Origin: Sphingomonas adhaesiva
GTDB taxonomy: Bacteria; Pseudomonadota; Alphaproteobacteria; Sphingomonadales; Sphingomonadaceae
Length of the DNA stretch: 64,000 nucleotides
Direction of reading: 5' to 3'
Assembly (NCBI RefSeq): GCF_002374855.1
Contig: NZ_NWVC01000002.1
Location: 558,001-622,000 of the forward strand
Shown here: one piece after another, positions 57,520-64,000 of the stretch
Layout of the letters: each line of letters begins with the position of its first letter
Numbering within the stretch: the first letter of the stretch is position 1
Position numbers and translations under genes: made by a program
Notes under the pieces: generated by a model
Databases searched by the model: none
Told to the model about the DNA's origin: nothing
What the model saw: only the letters and a program-made list of their open reading frames with translations

Positions 57520-58910
57520 TCCCCCCGCTCGCCGCCGCGCTGCTGACGGGCGCATGCGCCGTGCCCGCTTCCCCCCCGTCGGTCGCATCGAAGGGCGCGG
57601 CCGATCTGGCGCTGGCGGGGCCGGCGGTGGTGCTGGCGCCCGACTGGTGGACCGCGATCGGCGATCCGCAGCTCGACCGCATCGTCGCCGATGCGCTGGC
57701 GGGCAACCCCTCGCTCGACGCCGCCGCCGCGCGCGTCCGCCAGGCGGAGGCCGCGCTGGCGCGCCAGGATGCGGAACGCGCGCCCGACGTCGCGCTCGAC
57801 GCGCAGGTGCAGGGCGCGCGGCTGTCGGGCAATTACACCATCCCGCCGCCCTTCCGCGGCACCGTCCGCGCGCTCGGCACCGGTCAGGCGGGGCTGTCGT
57901 GGAACCTCGACCTGTTCGGCCGGCAGAAAGCCGCGATCGAGGGCGCCGCGGCGCAGGCGCGCGCCGCCGCCTATGACCTGGCCGCCGCGCGGCTGATGCT
58001 GGCCGGATCGGTGGTGCAGGCCTATGCCGAACTGGCGCGCGCCGAACGCCAGCGTGCGATCGCGACGCGCACCATCGCCGCGCGGGAGAATTCGCTGAAG
58101 CTGGTCGGCGTGCGCGAACGCAACCGGCTGGCCAGCCGCATCGACGTGGAGGCCGCCAACACGCTGCTGGCGCAGGCGCGGCTGGCGCAGGTGCAGGCCG
58201 ACGGCGCGCGCGCGCTGGCGGCCGATGCGCTGGCGGCGCTGGCGGGGCGCGGCGCGGACTATGCCGCCGCGCTCGGCCCCACGCGCCTGCCCGACGCGGT
58301 CGCGCTGCCGGTGCCCGCGGTGCTGCCCGCCGACCTGCTCGCGCGCCGGGCGGATGTCGCCGCGGCGCAGGCGCGGGTGGAGGCCGCCGCCGCCGGACGG
58401 CAGGTCGCGCGCCGCGCCTTCTATCCGAACATCAACCTGTCGGCGCTGGTCGGATTGCAGGCGGTGGGCTTCGCCAATTTCGTCGACCTCGATTCGGGCA
58501 CCGCGGGCGCGGGCGCGGCGATCCACCTGCCGCTGTTCGACGCCGGGCGGCGCAAGGCCGATCTGGCCGGCGCGACCGCCGCGCTCGACGCCGCCACCGC
58601 CGCCTATAACGGCGCGATCGTCACCGCCGCGCGCGAGGCGGCGGACGCGGTCGCCCGCGTCCGCGCCGCCGATGCCGCGCGGGCGCGCACCGCGCAGATG
58701 CAGCGCGCGCTGGGCGAAACCAACCGCCTCAACGCGGTGCGCGTCGCCAGCGGCCTCAACAGCCGGCTCGACCTGGTCGACAACGACGTCCGCCTCCTCG
58801 ACGCCGATCTGGCCGTCGCCAACCGTTCCATCGACGCGCTCGCCGCGCGTGCCCAGCTTGCCACCGCGCTCGGCGGCGGCTTCGCCCCCGTCCAGGACCT
58901 CGCCCGATGA
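57507..58910 (+). CDS. Outer membrane efflux factor (NodT type)
   Basis: A 467-residue TolC-like channel with a signal peptide ending ALLTGACAVPAS, probably lipidated. Two repeats contain the family segments DPQLDRIVADALAGNPSLDA, LSWNLDLFGRQKAAIEG, and RRAFYPNINLSALVG. It forms the outer part of the tripartite efflux system with the next two genes. The start overlaps the MarR stop, and the stop overlaps the adaptor start (ATGA). Confidence 0.92.
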   Translation: MRRLIPPLAAALLTGACAVPASPPSVASKGAADLALAGPAVVLAPDWWTAIGDPQLDRIVADALAGNPSLDAAAARVRQAEAALARQDAERAPDVALDAQVQGARLSGNYTIPPPFRGTVRALGTGQAGLSWNLDLFGRQKAAIEGAAAQARAAAYDLAAARLMLAGSVVQAYAELARAERQRAIATRTIAARENSLKLVGVRERNRLASRIDVEAANTLLAQARLAQVQADGARALAADALAALAGRGADYAAALGPTRLPDAVALPVPAVLPADLLARRADVAAAQARVEAAAAGRQVARRAFYPNINLSALVGLQAVGFANFVDLDSGTAGAGAAIHLPLFDAGRRKADLAGATAALDAATAAYNGAIVTAAREAADAVARVRAADAARARTAQMQRALGETNRLNAVRVASGLNSRLDLVDNDVRLLDADLAVANRSIDALAARAQLATALGGGFAPVQDLAR

Positions 58911-60091
58911 CCGACACGCCTGCCCCCGCCGCCGCCGAGACCCCGCAAGCCGCCGCCCCCGCCCCCGCCGGCAACCCCAAGGGGCGCCGCCGCGCCTTCG
59001 CGGTGCTGGGCGCGGTGCTGCTGGTCGCGCTGATCGTCTGGGCGGTATTCCACTTCCTGCTGGCCAAGCCCGAGGAGGAAACCGACGACGCCTATGTCGC
59101 CGGCGACGTGGTGGCGATCACCGCGCGCGATCCGGGCACGGTGCTGGCGCTCCACGCCGACAACACGCAAAGCGTGAAGGCCGGGCAGCCGCTGATCGAG
59201 CTGGACCCGACCACCGCAGAGGTGAACCTGGCCGCCGCCGCCGCCGAACTGGCGCGCGCGGTCCGCGCCACCCGCGCGGACGTCGCGCGCGTCGGCCAGT
59301 CGGATGCCGCGATCATCGAGGCGCAGGCGCAGCTGTCGCGCGCGCAGGACGATTACGCCCGCCGCCGCGGCGCCGCCGCGCAGGGCGCGGTATCGGGCGA
59401 GGAACTGGATCACGCCGCCGATGCGGTGAAGGTCGCCGCCGCCGGCCTGCGCCTCGCCCGCGAACAGCGCCGCCAGACGCAAAGCGCGGTGCAGGGCACC
59501 GACGTGGGCACCAACCCCGCCGTCCTCGCCGCGATCGCCGCCTATCGCCGCGCCGCGATCGTGCGCGGGCACATGCGCGTCACCGCGCCGATCGACGGCG
59601 TGGTCGCGCAGCGCACCGTCCAGGTCGGGCAGCAGATCGCCGCCGGCACGCCGTTGATGGCGATCGTCCCGCTCGACCGCCTGTGGGTCGACGCCAATTT
59701 CCGCGAGACGCAGCTCAAGGACCTGCGCATCGGCCAGCCCGCGACGCTGGTGGCGGATACCTATGGCGACGATATCGTCTATCACGGCCGCGTCGTCGGC
59801 GTCGGCGCGGGCAGCGGCAACGCCTTCGCGCTGCTGCCGCCGCAGAACGCCAGCGGCAACTGGATCAAGATCGTGCAGCGCGTGCCCGTGCGCATCGCGC
59901 TCGACCCGAAGGAATTGCGCGCCAACCCGCTGCGCGTGGGACTGTCAGTGAAGGCGACGGTCGACACCGCCGACCGCGGCGGCGCGCGGCTGGCGCAGGC
60001 GGCGACCGCCCCCTATCGCGGCGACACCGCGCAGGGCACCACGCCCGAGGTGGAGGCGGAGATCCGCCGGATCGTCGCGGCCAACCGGTGA
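58907..60091 (+). CDS. EmrA/HlyD-type membrane fusion protein
   Basis: A 394-residue adaptor with one N-terminal membrane helix (FAVLGAVLLVALIVWAVFHF), a Pro/Ala-rich cytoplasmic start, a biotinyl-lipoyl-like motif (VAITARDPGTVLALHADNTQ, VKAGQPLIELDPT), a coiled coil and the second half VTAPIDGVVAQRTVQVGQ. It joins the MFS pump to the outer membrane factor. It overlaps the channel gene; after it comes a 154-base gap with a repeat before the pump gene. Confidence 0.93.
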   Translation: MTDTPAPAAAETPQAAAPAPAGNPKGRRRAFAVLGAVLLVALIVWAVFHFLLAKPEEETDDAYVAGDVVAITARDPGTVLALHADNTQSVKAGQPLIELDPTTAEVNLAAAAAELARAVRATRADVARVGQSDAAIIEAQAQLSRAQDDYARRRGAAAQGAVSGEELDHAADAVKVAAAGLRLAREQRRQTQSAVQGTDVGTNPAVLAAIAAYRRAAIVRGHMRVTAPIDGVVAQRTVQVGQQIAAGTPLMAIVPLDRLWVDANFRETQLKDLRIGQPATLVADTYGDDIVYHGRVVGVGAGSGNAFALLPPQNASGNWIKIVQRVPVRIALDPKELRANPLRVGLSVKATVDTADRGGARLAQAATAPYRGDTAQGTTPEVEAEIRRIVAANR

Positions 60092-60127
60092 TGGCCACCC
60101 CGGCCGCCGCCCCGCCGGACGATGCCC

Positions 60128-60233
60128 CCGTCCTGTTCCCCGGCGAAGGCCGGGGCCCAGGAACGGATCGTTTGCTCATGCCACGCGCCGCCCGCAACTG
60201 GCCCCCGGCCTTGGCCGGGGAACATGAACGTGG
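60128..60233. repeat. Paired hairpin repeat within the efflux operon
   Basis: TGTTCCCCGGCGAAGGCCGG at the left and CCCCGGCCTTGGCCGGGGAACA at the right (outer 20 bases shown in part) form opposed hairpins in the emrA-emrB gap. Its architecture matches the REP-like pairs elsewhere in the window. It interrupts an otherwise tightly overlapping operon and may set unequal expression of the two genes. Confidence 0.75.
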
Positions 60234-60245
60234 TGGATCGAACTG

Positions 60246-61820
60246 ATGGCCCAGCCTGCCGCCGCGCCTGCTGCCACGCCCTCGTCCCCATCCTCCGACC
60301 CCGCGCCGCTGTCCGGCGCGCGGCTGGGGCTGACCGCCTTCGCGCTGGCGCTGGGGACGTTCATGATGGTGCTCGACACCACCATCGCCAACGTCTCGCT
60401 GCCGACGATCGCCGGGAACCTGGGGGTGTCGAGCGACAATTCGACGTGGATCGTCACCGCCTTCGCGGTCGCCAACGGTGTCGCGGTGCCGCTGACCGGG
60501 TGGCTGATGCGCCGCTTCGGGGTGGTACGCGTCTTCTGCACCTCGGTGGTGCTGTTCACGATCGCCTCGTTCCTGTGCGGCGTGGCGTGGAGCCTCAATT
60601 CGCTGATCGCCTTCCGCGTCCTTCAGGGCGCGGTGTCCGGCCCGATGATGCCGGGCAGCCAGGCGCTGCTGATCTCGATCTTCCCACCGCAGAAGCGCGC
60701 CACCGCGCTCGGCATCTGGTCGATGACGACGCTGGTCGCGCCGATCATGGGGCCGATCCTGGGCGGCTATATATCCGACAATTTCCACTGGTCGTGGATC
60801 TTCCTCATCAACGTGCCCTTCGGCGTGCTGACCGCGATCGTGTGCTGGACGAACCTGAAGGCGCGTGAGACGCCCACGATGAAGCTGCCGATCGACACCA
60901 TCGGCCTGGTGCTGCTGGTGCTGTGGGTCGGCGCGTTGCAGGTGATGCTGGACCTGGGCAAGAACGCCGACTGGTTCAACGATCCCACCATCGTCGTGCT
61001 GACGATCGTCGCCGCGGTCGGCTTCGTCGCCTGGGTGATCTGGGAACTGACCGACGCCAACCCCACCGTCGACCTGACGCTGTTCGCGCGGCGCAATTTC
61101 TGGATCGGCAACCTGGCCTTCGCGCTGGGCTATGCGGTGTTCTTCGCCAACATCCTGATCCTGCCGCTGTGGCTCCAGACGCAGCTGGGCTATACCGCGA
61201 CCTGGGCCGGGCTGGTCGCCGCGCCCAGCGGCGTGGTGGCGGTGTTCCTGACCCCGTTCGTCGCGCGCCTGTCGGGAAAGATCGACGCGCGCATCCTCGC
61301 CACGATCGCCTTCGGCGGCTTCGCGGTCAGCTACTGGATGCGGTCGGGCTATACGACGCAGGCCAGCTTCTCCGACTTCGTGCTGCCGCTGCTGGTGCAG
61401 GGCGTGTCGATGAGCACGTTCTTCCTGGCGATGCTGACGATCTCGCTGGATCGCATCCCGCCCGAACGGCTGCCGTCGGCGACCGGCATCTCCAATTTCT
61501 GCCGCATCGTCGCGGGCAGCTTCGCCGCGTCGATCATCACCACCGCCTGGGACCGTCGCGAGGCGCTCCACCAGAGCCGGCTGGCCGAGGCGATCGGTAC
61601 CGGCGTGCCGTATCAGATGGCGGCGGACCAACTGCAGCGCATGGGGCTGAACGCCGCGCAGGCGGCCGGCGCGGTCACCCGCCAGATGGTCGGGCAGGCG
61701 TATCTGCTCGCCTCCACCGACCTGTTCCGCCTGTCGGCATGGCTGGCCGGATCGCTGATCGTCCTCGTCTGGCTCTGCCGCCGCCCCTCCGCCCCGTCCG
61801 GGCCGGTCGCGGCGGACTAG
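60246..61820 (+). CDS. EmrB-type DHA2 multidrug MFS transporter
   Basis: A 524-residue, 14-helix drug/H+ antiporter of the DHA2 family. Typical segments: FALALGTFMMVLDTTIANVS, WIVTAFAVANGVAVPLTGWL, PMMPGSQALLISIFPPQKRA. With the adaptor and channel upstream it forms a pump that spans both membranes. The start at 60246 follows the repeat; no clear ribosome site is visible except a weak GTGGATCG stretch, which may limit translation. Confidence 0.94.
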   Translation: MAQPAAAPAATPSSPSSDPAPLSGARLGLTAFALALGTFMMVLDTTIANVSLPTIAGNLGVSSDNSTWIVTAFAVANGVAVPLTGWLMRRFGVVRVFCTSVVLFTIASFLCGVAWSLNSLIAFRVLQGAVSGPMMPGSQALLISIFPPQKRATALGIWSMTTLVAPIMGPILGGYISDNFHWSWIFLINVPFGVLTAIVCWTNLKARETPTMKLPIDTIGLVLLVLWVGALQVMLDLGKNADWFNDPTIVVLTIVAAVGFVAWVIWELTDANPTVDLTLFARRNFWIGNLAFALGYAVFFANILILPLWLQTQLGYTATWAGLVAAPSGVVAVFLTPFVARLSGKIDARILATIAFGGFAVSYWMRSGYTTQASFSDFVLPLLVQGVSMSTFFLAMLTISLDRIPPERLPSATGISNFCRIVAGSFAASIITTAWDRREALHQSRLAEAIGTGVPYQMAADQLQRMGLNAAQAAGAVTRQMVGQAYLLASTDLFRLSAWLAGSLIVLVWLCRRPSAPSGPVAAD

Positions 61821-61827
61821 CCGATTG

Positions 61828-61955
61828 GGTTCACGCGAAGACGCAAAGACGCGAAGAGGTATCTCTACCCGCCACAAAGTGGCCTCATCATCATTAATCG
61901 CGGATGCAAGGACGCTTCGCGTCGCATTCTACTTCTTCGCGTCTTCGCGTGATCC
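61828..61955. repeat. Inverted-repeat element with GAAGACGCGAAG arms
   Basis: TTCACGCGAAGACGCAAAGA.. GCGAAGAG at the left is mirrored by CTTCTTCGCGTCTTCGCGTG at the right, about 75 bases apart, with an AT-richer centre (CATCATCATTAATCGCGG). It fills the 163-base gap between the convergent emrB and tetR genes. It is unlike the REP-type pairs and could be a MITE-like relic. Confidence 0.7.
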
Positions 61956-61983
61956 AAACCTCTTCCGTGGATCATCCGGCCCG

Positions 61984-62688
61984 CTATTCCCCCGGCCGCA
62001 CCATCAGGCTGCCCATCAGCAGCCCCAGGACGTGCTGCGCATAGTCGCGGCGCAAGCTGTCGTCGATGTCGCCGACCGCAAACGCCCATTTGAGCGCGTA
62101 GCGCGCCTGGAACAGATGGTCGCACGCGCCGATCAGCGAGAAATAGAACAGCATCGGGTCGACCGCGCGGAACACCCCCTCCGCCTGCCCCTGCGCCAGG
62201 ATCGCGGCCTGCGCCTCGTGCAGCGGGCGGACGACTCGTTCCGATACGAAGCGCGCGCCCTCCCCCTCCACGTCCTGGGTCAGCACCGCGACCAGCCGGT
62301 TGATGTACGGATGGTCGAAATAGGTCTGGGTGATCGCGCGGATGTGCAGGTCCAGCTTGCGCACCGCCGGCAGGTCGGCCGCGACCAGTTCAGCCAGCAT
62401 CGGGAAGGTGCCGCCCACGTCCCGCTCGATCAGCGCGCGGAACAGCCCGTCCTTGCCGCCGAAGCGGTAATGGATCAGCGCCGAATTCAGCCCGGCGCGC
62501 GCCGCGATCTCCGCAAAGGTCACGGTGATCGAATTGCGCTCGATCATCCGCGCACTGGCCGCGTCCAGCAGGACGTCGCCCGAGTGGCGCCCGCGCCGTC
62601 GCGACGTCGTGCTGCGCTTGCGCGAACGCGCGGGCGGCGTGCGCCCGTGGTCCGCCGCCGCCACCTCCTGGCTCGGCATCGCTGGCAT
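61984..62688 (-). CDS. TetR-family transcriptional regulator
   Basis: A 234-residue TetR regulator with a basic N-terminal tail (RSRKRSTTSRRRGRHSGD). The helix-turn-helix is SITVTFAEIAARAGLNSALI, HYRFGGKDGLFRALIERDVG. The rest is a ligand-binding domain. It is downstream of the 3-hydroxyisobutyrate dehydrogenase gene on the same strand (95 bases apart), so it may control the valine genes, perhaps in response to an acyl-CoA; equally it may act on genes outside the window. Confidence 0.9.
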   Translation of the reverse strand: MPAMPSQEVAAADHGRTPPARSRKRSTTSRRRGRHSGDVLLDAASARMIERNSITVTFAEIAARAGLNSALIHYRFGGKDGLFRALIERDVGGTFPMLAELVAADLPAVRKLDLHIRAITQTYFDHPYINRLVAVLTQDVEGEGARFVSERVVRPLHEAQAAILAQGQAEGVFRAVDPMLFYFSLIGACDHLFQARYALKWAFAVGDIDDSLRRDYAQHVLGLLMGSLMVRPGE

Positions 62689-62783
62689 CCCCTCCTGTCG
62701 CGGGCCGTCCTGTACGGCGACCCGTCGTCATTGCAGTTATGCCCGGTTCGGAGCCATTGGCAAGCGTGCCGAACCGGCGCGGC

Positions 62784-63668
62784 CTATCGTGCCGCGTCCG
62801 CCAGCATCCGGATGATCCCCGAAAAATCCTCTCCGCCGCGCCCGGCCTCGGTAAAGGCGGTGTACAGTTCGGTGGCGCGGGTGCCCATCGGCACGTCGGC
62901 GTGTGCGTCGGCGGCGGCGGCCATCGCCAGCTTCAGGTCCTTCAGCATCAGCGCGCCGGCGAACCCGCCCTGATAGTCGCGATCGGCGGGCGATTCGGGG
63001 CCAACGCCGGGGACCGGGCAATAACTGGTCATCGACCAGCTTTGCGCGGTCGCCTTGCTGGCGATGTCGAAGAAGGTCTGCGCGTCCAGCCCCAGCCGTT
63101 GCGCCAGCACGAACGCCTCGCACGTCGCGATCATCGTGGAACCCAGGATCAGGTTGTTGCACAATTTCGCCGCCTGCCCCGCGCCGCTGGCGCCGGCATG
63201 GATCACCGCCTTGCCCATGTCCTCCAGGAACGGCCGGGCGCGCTCGAACGCCTCCGCGCTGCCGCCGACCATGAACGTCAGCGTGCCCGCATTCGCGGCC
63301 GCGATCCCGCCGCTGACCGGCGCGTCGACCGCCGCGATCCCGCGCGTCGCCGCGTTGTCGGCGACGCGCCGCGCGGTCGTCACGTCGATCGTCGAACAGT
63401 CGATCAGGATCGTCGAAGCGGCTACCCCGCCCAGGCTGTCGGCATAGACCTGTTCGACATGCGCGCCGGCGGGCAGCATCGTGACCACCGCCTCCGCGCC
63501 GTCGGCCGCCGCGGCGGCGCTGTCGACGGGCAGGCACCCGGCCGCCTGCGCGCGCGCCAGCGCGTCGGCGGACAGGTCGAACGCGCGCACGTCATGCCCC
63601 GCCTTCGCCAGGTTCGCGGCCATCCCGCCGCCCATGTTGCCCAGTCCGATGAACCCGACCCGCGCCAT
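62784..63668 (-). CDS. mmsB: 3-hydroxyisobutyrate dehydrogenase
   Basis: A 294-residue beta-hydroxyacid dehydrogenase. NAD-binding GFIGLGNMGGGMAANLAKAG opens the protein; the substrate-site segment VDAPVSGGIAAANAGTLTFM and the catalytic-lysine helix GQAAKLCNNLILGSTM are intact. The adjoining enoyl-CoA hydratase gene supports a role in valine breakdown, oxidising 3-hydroxyisobutyrate to methylmalonate semialdehyde. Other family members act on tartronate semialdehyde or succinic semialdehyde. Confidence 0.92.
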   Translation of the reverse strand: MARVGFIGLGNMGGGMAANLAKAGHDVRAFDLSADALARAQAAGCLPVDSAAAAADGAEAVVTMLPAGAHVEQVYADSLGGVAASTILIDCSTIDVTTARRVADNAATRGIAAVDAPVSGGIAAANAGTLTFMVGGSAEAFERARPFLEDMGKAVIHAGASGAGQAAKLCNNLILGSTMIATCEAFVLAQRLGLDAQTFFDIASKATAQSWSMTSYCPVPGVGPESPADRDYQGGFAGALMLKDLKLAMAAAADAHADVPMGTRATELYTAFTEAGRGGEDFSGIIRMLADAAR

Positions 63669-63713
63669 GATATTATCCTCTCCGATCCATCTCGTTACGA
63701 CGACGGCGGCGGC

Positions 63714-64000
63714 CTATTTTCCCGTCCATTGCCCCGCGCGCTTCTCGACGAAGGCGGCCATGCCTTCCTTCTGGTCGGCGGTGCCGAACAGGCCGTTGAA
63801 CAGCCGGCGTTCGAACTGCACGCCCGCCGACAGCGTCGTCTCGTAAGCGGCGTTGACCATTTCCTTGTTCGCGATCACCGCCAGCGGCGCCATCGACGCG
63901 ATCGTCGCGGCGGTCTTCACCGCGTCCTCGACCAGATCGGCGGCGGGGACGATGCGGCTGACCAGCCCGGCGCGCTCCGCCTCGGCCGCGTCCATCATCC
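63714..64000 (-). CDS. Enoyl-CoA hydratase/isomerase, C-terminal part (cut by window end)
   Basis: The last ~95 residues of a crotonase. [20 protein letters not shown] is the standard segment after the active site, and [29 protein letters not shown] are the usual end. Only the C-terminal domain is seen; the catalytic glutamates are outside. A broad-range enoyl-CoA hydratase of branched-chain catabolism is likely, next to mmsB, with which it is in one operon (46 bases apart). Confidence 0.9.
   Translation of the reverse strand, partial: MMDAAEAERAGLVSRIVPAADLVEDAVKTAATIASMAPLAVIANKEMVNAAYETTLSAGVQFERRLFNGLFGTADQKEGMAAFVEKRAGQWTGK

Noticed and set aside
60091..60246. A short frame (about 51 codons) between emrA and emrB, reading FPGEGRGPGTD and PPALAGEHERG
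   Set aside because: It is a translation of the paired hairpin repeat and is often misannotated as a gene.

Overview
The window is high-GC chromosomal DNA from an alphaproteobacterium, most likely a sphingomonad (Sphingomonas or a close relative). I infer this from the gene set and style: a TonB-dependent receptor with a DIIVTAQ-type plug start, NodT-type outer membrane factors, RegB/RegA, class I fumarase beside AcnA, and many short palindromic intergenic repeats of the kind common in sphingomonad genomes. No rRNA, tRNA, CRISPR array, prophage or classical transposase was recognised. Genes are dense on both strands, with frequent ATGA/GTGA stop-start overlaps.

Layout. 1-10 kb: the 3' end of pnp, a small membrane protein, a class II aldolase, a prolyl-4-hydroxylase-like dioxygenase, a GGDEF-EAL-PilZ cyclic-di-GMP protein, then the TCA enzymes fumarase and aconitase and a short PhnA-like protein. 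10-19.6 kb: an amino-acid permease, a LysR regulator divergent from a leucine/isovalerate operon (isovaleryl-CoA dehydrogenase and both methylcrotonyl-CoA carboxylase subunits), and a DMT transporter. The carboxylase genes are separated by a DUF559 endonuclease-like gene bracketed by ~60-bp inverted repeats, which looks like an inserted cassette. 19.6-30.5 kb: a PilZ protein, a CPA2 antiporter, the respiratory operon cyoABCD-surf1-regB-regA, and an MHS-type symporter. 30.5-37.4 kb: an AcrAB-OprM-type RND pump operon divergent from its TetR regulator across a perfect palindromic operator.

37.5-48.7 kb holds the most interesting locus: a LacI regulator, a YeiH-type exporter, an ExuT-like MFS importer, a TonB receptor, a Gfo/Idh/MocA protein, a YdhF-like aldo/keto reductase, an SsuD-like flavin monooxygenase, an FMN reductase, a periplasmic molybdenum sulfite dehydrogenase and its cytochrome c. 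Similar 14-bp LacI-type palindromes (consensus near TGACAACGNTGTCA) lie at the TonB receptor, the YeiH/MFS divergent promoter and the Gfo/Idh-AKR divergent start. Together these genes read as a self-contained pathway that imports a sulfonated sugar (sulfoquinovose or its glycosides are the best guess), removes sulfite oxidatively in the cytoplasm, recovers the sugar and oxidises the sulfite to sulfate in the periplasm. The substrate is inferred, not proven.

48.7-64 kb: glutaryl-CoA dehydrogenase, a luciferase-like monooxygenase, purEK, two unrecognised small proteins, a two-domain M16 peptidase, a MarR-OMF-EmrA-EmrB efflux operon, a TetR regulator, and the start of a valine-catabolic pair (3-hydroxyisobutyrate dehydrogenase and an enoyl-CoA hydratase cut by the window end).
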